The notes under the pieces: generated by a model
The model's database searches: none
The model's input: only the letters and a program-made list of their open reading frames with translations
Told to the model about the DNA's origin: nothing
Made by a program: the position numbers and the translations under genes
Shown: positions 1 through 5,113 of the stretch, piece by piece
Layout: each line of letters opens with the position of its first letter
Position numbering within the stretch: position 1 is the first letter of the stretch
NCBI GenBank assembly: GCA_029240815.1
Contig: JARDZO010000341.1
Coordinates: forward strand, 1 to 5,113
DNA from: Brevibacillus sp.
GTDB lineage: Bacteria; Bacillota; Bacilli; Brevibacillales; Brevibacillaceae
DNA length: 5,113 nt
Direction: 5' to 3'

Positions 1-17
1 ATGTAGGAAAAAAATGT

Positions 18-24
18 GGAGGTG
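18..24 (+). promoter_or_regulatory. Ribosome binding site of leuA
   Basis: GGAGGTG lies 8 bases before the ATG at 33, an excellent match to the anti-Shine-Dalgarno sequence of Firmicute 16S rRNA. It fixes the leuA start. The 17 bases before it show no promoter or terminator, so transcription probably enters from an upstream gene or a leader outside the window. Confidence 0.9.
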
Positions 25-32
25 AAAAGTTC

Positions 33-1568
33 ATGCGGACCATTGAGATTTTTGATACGACTTTACGAGATGGAGAGCAGTCTCCAGGTGTCAATATTAG
101 CACGAACGAAAAGGTGGAGATTGCCCTTCAACTAGAAAAGTTGGGCGTAACGAGGATCGAGGCGGGTTTTGCAGCCGCCTCCCCTGGTGACCAAAAGTCT
201 GTGGCCGAAGTGGCGAAGCGGGTGAAAAACTCCACCATCGTAAGCTTGGCACGTGCCGTTAAAGACGACATGGATAAGGCATACGAAGCGCTTCGCAACG
301 CGCAAAACGCATCCCTCCACGTCTTTCTTGCAACATCACCGATTCACCGCCAATACAAGCTGAACATGAGCAAGGAGCAAGTGCTTGCTCGTGCTGTGGA
401 AGCAGTCACTTATGCGAAAAAGTACTTCACAGAAGTGCAATTTTCCGCAGAGGATGCGGCGCGCACGGAAATCGACTTTTTGGCGGAGGTCGTCGAAGCG
501 GTCATCAAAGCTGGTGCGACGACAGTCAATATACCGGATACGGTCGGGTACATGACGCCGATCCAGTACGGACAAATCTTCAGCGACCTGAGACGTATGG
601 TGCCGGCTACCGAGAACATTCGTTTGAGCTGCCACTGTCACGACGACTTGGGGATGGCAGTTGCCAACAGCTTGGCTGCCGTTGAGGCTGGTGCGACACA
701 AGTGGAAGGTACCATCAACGGGATTGGCGAACGTGCGGGTAACGCTGCACTGGAAGAAGTGGCGCTCGCTTTGGAGACACGCAAGGATTACTACCAGGCG
801 ACGACCAAACTCCAATTGAAAGAAATCGCTCGTACCAGCCAATTGGTGAGCCGTCTGACCGGGATGATCGTTCCGGGGAACAAGGCAGTCGTGGGAGCAA
901 ACGCGTTTGCCCACGAATCCGGCATTCATCAGGACGGTGTGCTGAAGGAAGTAACGACGTACGAAATCATTCGCCCTGAATCGGTTGGCTTCAAGTCAAA
1001 CAAACTGGTGCTTGGCAAACACTCCGGTCGCCATGCGTTCAAGGAGAAGCTGGTCGAGCTCGGCTATCATCTCGAGCAGGACGAAGTGAACACGGCGTTT
1101 GCAGCTTTTAAAGTCCTGTGCGATAAGAAAAAGGAAATCAGCGATGACGACATTCTCGCTCTCGTCGATACCAAAATGGTGCGTGGGCAGGAGGCATTCA
1201 AGCTGGAGTCAGTCCAGCTCGCTTACGGCAACATCTCGGTTCCGACTGCCAGCGTGCGATTGCTTCGCGCAGATGGCTCCACCTGCGAGGAGGCGGCATG
1301 CGGGAATGGGTCCGTCGATTCGATCTACAAAGCAATTGATCGTGCGACAGGCGAAGATGTGACTCTTGTTGACTACAAGATCCTTTCCGTTACACAAGGG
1401 AAGGATGCGTTGGGAGAGGTGTTCGTCCGCCTGCAGCAAGGTGATCTCACGGTGACGGGACGCGGAGTGAGCACAGACGTTTTGGAAGCAAGTGCGATAG
1501 CCTATGTACGTGCTATCAACAAGATTCTGGAGCGTCGCGGCGAATCCGTGCCAGTCGGAGTCAACTAA
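33..1568 (+). CDS. leuA: 2-isopropylmalate synthase LeuA
   Basis: LeuA condenses acetyl-CoA with 2-oxoisovalerate (3-methyl-2-oxobutanoate) to give 2-isopropylmalate, the committed step of leucine synthesis in the cytoplasm. The 511-residue product has the usual length of the bacterial type. The N-terminal DRE-TIM barrel opens with [13 protein letters not shown] (7-19), which contains catalytic Arg12 and metal ligand Asp13. The other expected metal ligands are present: His201 and His203 in SCHCHDDLG, and Asn237 in [20 protein letters not shown] (291-302) and LGKHSGRHA (328-335 region) match the conserved linker-side motifs of the family. Residues from about 370 to 500 form the LeuA dimerisation/allosteric domain, with the glycine-rich GNGSVDS motif (424-430), so leucine feedback inhibition is expected. 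Homocitrate or citramalate synthase is possible in this superfamily, but pairing with leuB supports LeuA. The ATG start is set by the ribosome binding site at 18-24. No frameshift or missing catalytic residue is seen. Confidence 0.97.
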   Translation: MRTIEIFDTTLRDGEQSPGVNISTNEKVEIALQLEKLGVTRIEAGFAAASPGDQKSVAEVAKRVKNSTIVSLARAVKDDMDKAYEALRNAQNASLHVFLATSPIHRQYKLNMSKEQVLARAVEAVTYAKKYFTEVQFSAEDAARTEIDFLAEVVEAVIKAGATTVNIPDTVGYMTPIQYGQIFSDLRRMVPATENIRLSCHCHDDLGMAVANSLAAVEAGATQVEGTINGIGERAGNAALEEVALALETRKDYYQATTKLQLKEIARTSQLVSRLTGMIVPGNKAVVGANAFAHESGIHQDGVLKEVTTYEIIRPESVGFKSNKLVLGKHSGRHAFKEKLVELGYHLEQDEVNTAFAAFKVLCDKKKEISDDDILALVDTKMVRGQEAFKLESVQLAYGNISVPTASVRLLRADGSTCEEAACGNGSVDSIYKAIDRATGEDVTLVDYKILSVTQGKDALGEVFVRLQQGDLTVTGRGVSTDVLEASAIAYVRAINKILERRGESVPVGVN

Positions 1569-1599
1569 CGATCCTCTTTCCACAATTGGGTAGGATGAA

Positions 1600-1624
1600 G
1601 GAAACCAGTAGAGAACGGAAACCA
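1600..1624 (+). repeat. Short direct repeat GGAAACCA in the leuA-leuB gap
   Basis: GGAAACCA occurs at 1600-1607 and again at 1617-1624, 17 bases apart, in the 83-base spacer between leuA and leuB. The spacing is under two helical turns. The spacer has no hairpin strong enough to be a terminator, so leuA and leuB are probably co-transcribed. The repeat may be chance in a purine-rich spacer. Confidence 0.35.
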
Positions 1625-1637
1625 TTACAGAATAGAA

Positions 1638-1644
1638 AAGCGGG
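1638..1644 (+). promoter_or_regulatory. Weak ribosome binding site of leuB
   Basis: AAGCGGG lies 7 bases before the leuB ATG and matches AAGGAGG imperfectly. It is clearly weaker than the sites before leuA and the symporter gene. The protein alignment still supports this start: the PGDGIGPEI motif begins at residue 11, as is normal for LeuB. Confidence 0.55.
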
Positions 1645-1651
1645 ATAGACG

Positions 1652-2746
1652 ATGAAAAAAGATTATCGCATTGCCGTTCTTCCAGGCGACGGTATTGGAC
1701 CGGAGATCATGCAGGAAGCGGTCAAAGTCCTTACTCTCGTCGGAGAACGAGAAGGTGTCACTTTTACTTGTGAAGAAGGTAGAATCGGCGGAATCGCCAT
1801 CGATACAGACGGCACACCGTTGCCTGAAGAAACAGTGAAGCTGGCGAAACAAGCAGATGCTGTTCTTCTGGGGGCCGTAGGTGGACCGAAATGGGATCAA
1901 AATCCGGGTCATTTGCGCCCGGAGACAGGTCTCTTGGGAATCCGTAAAGCGCTGGGACTGTTTGCGAACATCCGTCCAGCGACCATGCACAGCTCTCTCG
2001 TAGATGCGTCCTCGCTCAAGCCAGAAGTCGTATCCGGTGTAGACCTGATCGTGGTTCGTGAGCTGACAGGCGGGATCTACTTTGGAGAGAAAAAACGCTA
2101 CGATGGACCGAATGGGGAAGTAGCGGAAGATCTATGCATCTATAATGAAGCGGAAATCGAACGAATCATTCGCGTCGGTTTTGACATTGCTCGCAAGCGC
2201 CAGAAGCGTCTCGTTTCCGTGGACAAGGCCAACGTATTGGAAAGCTCCCGTCTCTGGCGCAAAGTCGCTGAGCGCGTAGCTGCAGATTACCCAGATGTTG
2301 AGCTTTCTCACCAGCTGGTAGACTCTTGCGCCATGCAACTGGTACGTGCTCCCAAGCAGTTTGACGTGATCGTAACGGAAAACATGTTTGGCGACATTCT
2401 CAGTGACCAGGCAGCGATGCTCACCGGGTCGATCGGGATGCTGTCCTCTGCGAGTCTGGCCGCGGGCAGCTTCGGACTGTACGAGCCGGTTCACGGTTCT
2501 GCACCTGATATCGCTGGTCAAGGAATCGCCAACCCATTGGCAACGATCCTGTCTGTAGCGATGATGCTCCGACTGTCGCTCGGTATGGACGAAGCAGCAA
2601 ATGCAGTGGAAAATGCGGTTTGGTCTGTTCTCGAAGCCGGTCATCGCACAGGCGACATCGCAACCGATCGCAGCAAAGCAATTGGTACGTTGGAGATGGG
2701 CCAACTGGTTCGCGACGAATTGTCCAAAACGTTGGTGCAAAAATAA
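1652..2746 (+). CDS. leuB: 3-isopropylmalate dehydrogenase LeuB
   Basis: LeuB oxidises and decarboxylates 3-isopropylmalate to 4-methyl-2-oxopentanoate using NAD+ and a divalent metal, in the cytoplasm; transamination then gives leucine. The 364-residue protein has the normal length of the bacterial dimeric enzyme. Visible motifs are PGDGIGPEI (11-19), [11 protein letters not shown] (89-99), and the substrate-binding arginines at 98, 108 and 136. Tyr143 in GGIYFG and Lys192 in VDKANVL are the catalytic pair. Asp224, Asp248 and Asp252 ([11 protein letters not shown]) bind the metal. [15 protein letters not shown] (281-295) is the NAD adenosine loop, and Asp286 there indicates NAD rather than NADP preference. 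The hydrophobic 94-107 segment with LeuB-type spacing favours LeuB over isocitrate or tartrate dehydrogenase. It follows leuA by 83 bases on the same strand and is closed by a terminator 6 bases after the stop. leuC and leuD do not follow it. Confidence 0.97.
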   Translation: MKKDYRIAVLPGDGIGPEIMQEAVKVLTLVGEREGVTFTCEEGRIGGIAIDTDGTPLPEETVKLAKQADAVLLGAVGGPKWDQNPGHLRPETGLLGIRKALGLFANIRPATMHSSLVDASSLKPEVVSGVDLIVVRELTGGIYFGEKKRYDGPNGEVAEDLCIYNEAEIERIIRVGFDIARKRQKRLVSVDKANVLESSRLWRKVAERVAADYPDVELSHQLVDSCAMQLVRAPKQFDVIVTENMFGDILSDQAAMLTGSIGMLSSASLAAGSFGLYEPVHGSAPDIAGQGIANPLATILSVAMMLRLSLGMDEAANAVENAVWSVLEAGHRTGDIATDRSKAIGTLEMGQLVRDELSKTLVQK

Positions 2747-2752
2747 GCAACC

Positions 2753-2792
2753 AAACCCTGCCGCTTCCTCTGTGAAGTCTGGCAGGGTTTTT
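2753..2792 (+). terminator. Intrinsic terminator after leuB
   Basis: A perfect 10-base-pair stem, AAACCCTGCC (2753-2762) with GGCAGGGTTT (2781-2790), is followed by a T-run ending at 2792. Inside it CTTC (2764-2767) can pair with GAAG (2774-2777) around a 6-base loop, extending the hairpin. It starts 6 bases after the leuB stop and should end the leu transcript. The A-run on the left arm is short, so it is likely a one-way terminator. Confidence 0.92.
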
Positions 2793-2828
2793 CGTTTGGC
2801 GTCGCATCAAGCCTGTTGTAGCCAAATT

Positions 2829-2870
2829 TTTTATAAAACTGAATTCAGTATCATTGTATACTATAGTTAC
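2829..2870 (+). promoter_or_regulatory. Putative promoter and operator region of the symporter gene
   Basis: This AT-rich stretch lies between the leuB terminator and the symporter start. Two -10-like hexamers are visible, TATACT (2857-2862) and TATAGT (2862-2867), each differing from TATAAT at one position. No good -35 sits at the right distance; the best is CTGAAT (2839-2844), 17 bases before the second, matching TTGACA at three positions. A weak -35 covered by a palindrome (2838-2849) is the arrangement expected of a regulated promoter, but the exact start point cannot be read from sequence. The upstream terminator makes a separate promoter here necessary. Confidence 0.5.
2838..2849. repeat. 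Perfect 12-base palindrome upstream of the symporter gene
   Basis: ACTGAATTCAGT reads the same on both strands. It partly overlaps a second inverted repeat, AGTAT (2847-2851) with ATACT (2858-2862), separated by 6 bases. Two smaller palindromes flank it: TTTTATAAAA (2829-2838) and ACTATAGT (2860-2867). It sits just upstream of the candidate -10 elements, a position suited to a dimeric regulator. I do not recognise it as a known operator; a CodY-like reading of 2825-2839 has about five mismatches and is not claimed. Confidence 0.5.
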
Positions 2871-2898
2871 TAATAAACTCGTTGTTGTCAGATGCTTT

Positions 2899-2904
2899 GG
2901 AGGG
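2899..2904 (+). promoter_or_regulatory. Ribosome binding site fixing the symporter GTG start
   Basis: GGAGGG lies 7 bases before the GTG at 2912. The open frame continues upstream to TTG codons at 2882, 2885 and 2897, but none of these has a comparable site in front. Translation from them would also place the ribosome binding site inside the coding region. GTG at 2912 is therefore the preferred start. Confidence 0.85.
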
Positions 2905-2911
2905 AACACAG

Positions 2912-4324
2912 GTGGCCTCATTACCGTTTTTCATCTGTTTCATGTTCATTCTTTTCCTAACAGTCATTGCTGGGATAGCAGCGAAACGGAGGGTCAAGAA
3001 GACGAGTGATTTCACCAATGCGAGCGGCTCCCTGACCTCAGGGATGGTAGCAGGTGCGTTGGTAGGCGGCTTTGTCGGCGGGACGTCGATTGTCGGCACA
3101 GGGGAGCTCGCTTTTTCACATGGTCTGGCTTCGCTCTGGTTTACGTTGGGCGGGGGAGCGGCTGTCATTCTTCTCGGATTGTTTGCCAGTCGTTTTCGTC
3201 AGCTCCAAGTCGAGACACTGCCAGAGCTGATCGGATTGCAGTACGGCTCACGCGCGCAATTGGGTAGCAGTATCTTTTTATCGCTGGGCATGTTCATTCA
3301 AGTGATTGCCCAAATTTTGGCGGCACTCCCGTTTGTATCGGTATTTTGGCAGACGCATTTGTCCATCTTGGCGTTGATTCCAGCCCTGTTGATTATCGCC
3401 TATGTGTGGGCGGGAGGATTTATGGGCGCGAGCATCGTTGGTACGCTCAAGACGATCATGCTCGTCCTGCTGTTGCTTGGGACGGGTGTATGGCTCTGGG
3501 CGAGCATTGACGGAGGCACTTACGTCAGATGGTGGCAAGAAGGGCGGATGGATCTCGTCGTGCCGGAAGCGGGTATGGGCTGGGCACAGGGAGCCTCGAT
3601 GGTCGTGGGTATTTTCTCGACACAGGCTTACCTGCAGCCGATCTTCGCTAGTCGTACGGCACGAGACGCGCGCAATGGAGCGATTACCGCAGGCATGATT
3701 ATCGTTCTAATCGGTCTGGTCAGTGCATGGATCGGTCTGTTTATGTATGATGCTCATCCAGAATTGACTCCCCGCGAAGCAATCCCGCAGTTTTTTATGA
3801 TGCATTCGCCTGCTTGGGTGGCTGGAGCCGCGTACGCAATTATTTTGTTATCTGTCGTCATGACAGGGGCCGCTTTGACACTGAGTATTGCCACCATCTT
3901 GAACCGGGATGTAATCCAACGTAACACTTCTCGTTTTCGGGAGGACGCTCGAAAAGTGGCTGTATCTCGATTCTTGATCTTGACCATCATCGCGATCTCC
4001 TACGCTATCGTCTGCTGGGACGACCAAGCGAAAATTTTGCATTGGGCGTTTTTGGCGATGACGTTGCGCGGAGTTACGATCTTTTTCCCTGTCGTGTTTT
4101 ATCTGTTCCACATACATCCGGTTCAGTCCAATTGGGCAGTTGCCGCGATATGGGGAGCCCCCGTGTTTTCACTCGTCTGGACGTGGTGGCTCCTGCCTGT
4201 CACAGGGATTGACCCGATCGTTGTCAGTGGTATTTGGAGTGCGCTGGCACTACTCGCAGGATGGTGGTACTGGAAAAGAGAAGCTCGTCGTGATCTGGCA
4301 TTGCAGCAGGCTGATGCAAGATAA
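2912..4324 (+). CDS. Sodium:solute symporter (SSS) family transporter, substrate unknown
   Basis: This is a cytoplasmic-membrane protein of 470 residues from the GTG start, probably importing an organic solute with sodium (SSS family, the PutP/PanF/SGLT group). By eye there are about 12-13 hydrophobic segments: near 5-23, 44-63, 72-92, 120-145, 150-168, 178-198, 226-241, 257-279, 302-330, 354-370, 375-400, 409-428 and 434-454. The first family core motif is clear: GGFVGGTSIVGTGELAFSHG (51-70) followed by LASLW, resembling the broken first core helix and substrate/sodium-binding region. The helix ending in LSIATILNRDV (324-334) matches the sodium-site helix and the Asp-containing end seen in SSS proteins. 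The cytoplasmic tail after 454 is short and charged, with no kinase or regulatory domain attached. Proline, pantothenate, carboxylates, sugars and other substrates all occur in this family, and the sequence does not decide between them. It has its own ribosome binding site and is bounded by terminators on both sides, so it is probably monocistronic. Confidence 0.88.
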   Translation: MASLPFFICFMFILFLTVIAGIAAKRRVKKTSDFTNASGSLTSGMVAGALVGGFVGGTSIVGTGELAFSHGLASLWFTLGGGAAVILLGLFASRFRQLQVETLPELIGLQYGSRAQLGSSIFLSLGMFIQVIAQILAALPFVSVFWQTHLSILALIPALLIIAYVWAGGFMGASIVGTLKTIMLVLLLLGTGVWLWASIDGGTYVRWWQEGRMDLVVPEAGMGWAQGASMVVGIFSTQAYLQPIFASRTARDARNGAITAGMIIVLIGLVSAWIGLFMYDAHPELTPREAIPQFFMMHSPAWVAGAAYAIILLSVVMTGAALTLSIATILNRDVIQRNTSRFREDARKVAVSRFLILTIIAISYAIVCWDDQAKILHWAFLAMTLRGVTIFFPVVFYLFHIHPVQSNWAVAAIWGAPVFSLVWTWWLLPVTGIDPIVVSGIWSALALLAGWWYWKREARRDLALQQADAR

Positions 4325-4337
4325 GTGGCAAAAAAGT

Positions 4338-4382
4338 ATACCCCGCACTTCCGGAAAAGCATAGGAAGTACGGGGTATTTTT
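4338..4382. terminator. Bidirectional terminator between convergent symporter and ktr genes
   Basis: ATACCCCG (4338-4345) pairs with CGGGGTAT (4371-4378). After a single C-A mismatch, ACTTCC (4347-4352) pairs with GGAAGT (4364-4369), leaving an 11-base loop. On the plus strand the stem is followed by a run of five T (4378-4382). On the minus strand the six A at 4330-4335 become a T-run just past the stem. It begins 14 bases after the symporter stop and ends 4 bases from the stop of the opposite-strand potassium transporter gene, so it should serve both transcripts. Confidence 0.92.
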
Positions 4383-4385
4383 GTG

Positions 4386-5113
4386 TTACCCGATCGTGAT
4401 CTTTCCTTTCGGGTAACGGTAGTATTCCTTTTGTTTTCGTTGAGCTAGAGCAAAAGCGATGGTTAGAGGACCTAGTCTCCCTGCAAACATCGTTAAAACC
4501 AGGACGAACTTTCCTATTGCAGATAAGTGAGGGGTAAGTCCCATTGACAATCCAGTGGTAGCAAAGGCTGATGTGACTTCAAACAGGATCATTTGAAACG
4601 AAACTCCCACTTCCGTTACCGCAAGAACCATGGTGACAGTGATGACTGTGAAGAGACCAATCATAATGACCGTCAAAGATTTATAGATCATGTGAGGCAA
4701 AATACGTTGGCGGAAGAAAATCACATCTTCCTTACCTTTAATTTGCGCGATCACCGCACCGACCAGGGTAGCAAATGTCGTGGTCTTGATCCCACCCCCG
4801 GTCGATCCAGGAGAGGCACCGATAAACATCAACAGGATAATCAGGAACAAGGAAGACTGATGCATATCACCGATGCTGAGCGTGTTGGAGCCGGCCGTTC
4901 GTGCGGTCACAGACTGATAGAAAGAACCAAGAATCTTGCCGAGCATCGATAACGGCTGCAGCGTCTTGGGATTCGTGTATTCCAGTAAGAAAATGAGCAC
5001 GGTTCCTACAATCACCAATAAAGCTGTCGTCGACAGAACGACCTTGGTATGCAGAGAGAGCCGATGAGTATGGCGGTAATCATAGACTTCACTTACTACC
5101 ATAAAGCCGATCC
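4386..5113 (-). CDS. ktrB: Ktr-type potassium uptake channel subunit (KtrB/KtrD, TrkH family), 5' end cut by window
   Basis: This is the C-terminal part of a membrane potassium translocation subunit that works with a cytoplasmic RCK-domain regulator (KtrA or KtrC, not in the window). Family members are about 450 residues; roughly 241 are visible. An in-frame ATG at 5102 is not the start: the frame stays open to the edge with Ile-Gly-Phe before it, matching the conserved GxGF stretch ahead of the third channel repeat. Counting from that Met, the third pore loop carries TARTAGSNT (67-75) and the gating loop is GASPGSTGGGIKTTT (95-109), with the typical glycine cluster. The fourth pore loop carries ATTGLSMG (181-188), and a final helix with MFAGRLGPLT (205-214) leads to a short tail ending in ITIG. 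Glycines 71 and 184 should be selectivity-filter residues. The tail and length fit KtrB/KtrD better than the longer TrkH/TrkG. Which paralogue it is cannot be told without comparison. It converges on the symporter gene and shares its terminator. Confidence 0.9.
   Translation of the reverse strand, partial: IGFMVVSEVYDYRHTHRLSLHTKVVLSTTALLVIVGTVLIFLLEYTNPKTLQPLSMLGKILGSFYQSVTARTAGSNTLSIGDMHQSSLFLIILLMFIGASPGSTGGGIKTTTFATLVGAVIAQIKGKEDVIFFRQRILPHMIYKSLTVIMIGLFTVITVTMVLAVTEVGVSFQMILFEVTSAFATTGLSMGLTPHLSAIGKFVLVLTMFAGRLGPLTIAFALAQRKQKEYYRYPKGKITIG

Noticed and set aside
1..32. T-box or leucine leader upstream of leuA
   Set aside because: Only 32 bases precede leuA and they hold little beyond the ribosome binding site. 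Any such leader would be outside the window.
336..929. A 197-residue open frame on the minus strand inside leuA
   Set aside because: It lies wholly antisense to a clearly conserved enzyme, has no ribosome binding site I can see, and its translation shows no recognisable domain. It is a by-product of leuA codon use.
2132..2740. A 202-residue open frame on the minus strand inside leuB
   Set aside because: It is antisense to the conserved leuB catalytic region, and its composition (many His, Arg and Cys, no domain) is typical of a shadow frame.
2825..2839. Possible CodY box (AATTTTCWGAAAATT-like) upstream of the symporter
   Set aside because: About five of fifteen positions mismatch, too weak in AT-rich DNA to claim.
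2421..2921. A 166-residue minus-strand frame spanning the end of leuB and the intergenic region
   Set aside because: It runs through the leuB terminator and the probable symporter promoter and resembles no protein family.
1..5113. Mobile element, CRISPR array, tRNA or defence system
   Set aside because: No long repeats, transposase-like frames, repeat-spacer pattern or tRNA-like fold was seen. All long stretches are explained by four housekeeping or transport genes.

Overview
The window looks like ordinary chromosome from a spore-former-type Firmicute, most likely Brevibacillus or a close relative in the Paenibacillaceae. Evidence for this is the strong GGAGG-type ribosome binding sites, the Gram-positive style hairpin-plus-T-tract terminators, the roughly balanced GC content, and protein sequences that resemble that group from memory. 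I could not run a database search, so the genus is an inference.

Layout, left to right. Positions 33-1568 (+) hold leuA (2-isopropylmalate synthase) with a full catalytic barrel and leucine-sensing C-terminal domain. After an 83-base gap, 1652-2746 (+) holds leuB (3-isopropylmalate dehydrogenase), closed by a strong intrinsic terminator at 2753-2792. A 165-base spacer between leuB and the next gene contains that terminator and then an AT-rich, palindrome-dense stretch that probably carries the next gene's promoter. Positions 2912-4324 (+) encode a sodium:solute symporter (SSS) family membrane transporter of unknown substrate, best started at a GTG with a near-perfect ribosome binding site. 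A bidirectional terminator at 4338-4382 separates it from a convergent gene at 4386-5113 (-). That gene is the C-terminal half of a KtrB/KtrD-type potassium channel subunit and runs off the right edge.

How the parts work together. LeuA and LeuB catalyse the first and the third (oxidative) steps of leucine synthesis, starting from 2-oxoisovalerate and acetyl-CoA. The middle enzyme, isopropylmalate isomerase (LeuC/LeuD), is not between or after them, so it must be encoded elsewhere. The leu unit probably continues an operon that begins left of the window, because leuA has only 32 bases of visible leader. The symporter and the potassium transporter each look like separate transcription units and have no evident link to leucine synthesis beyond position.

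I found no mobile elements, RNA genes, CRISPR arrays or defence genes, and no convincing novel system. The points most worth a second look are the palindrome cluster before the symporter gene, the symporter's unknown substrate and possibly altered sodium site, and the split leucine pathway.
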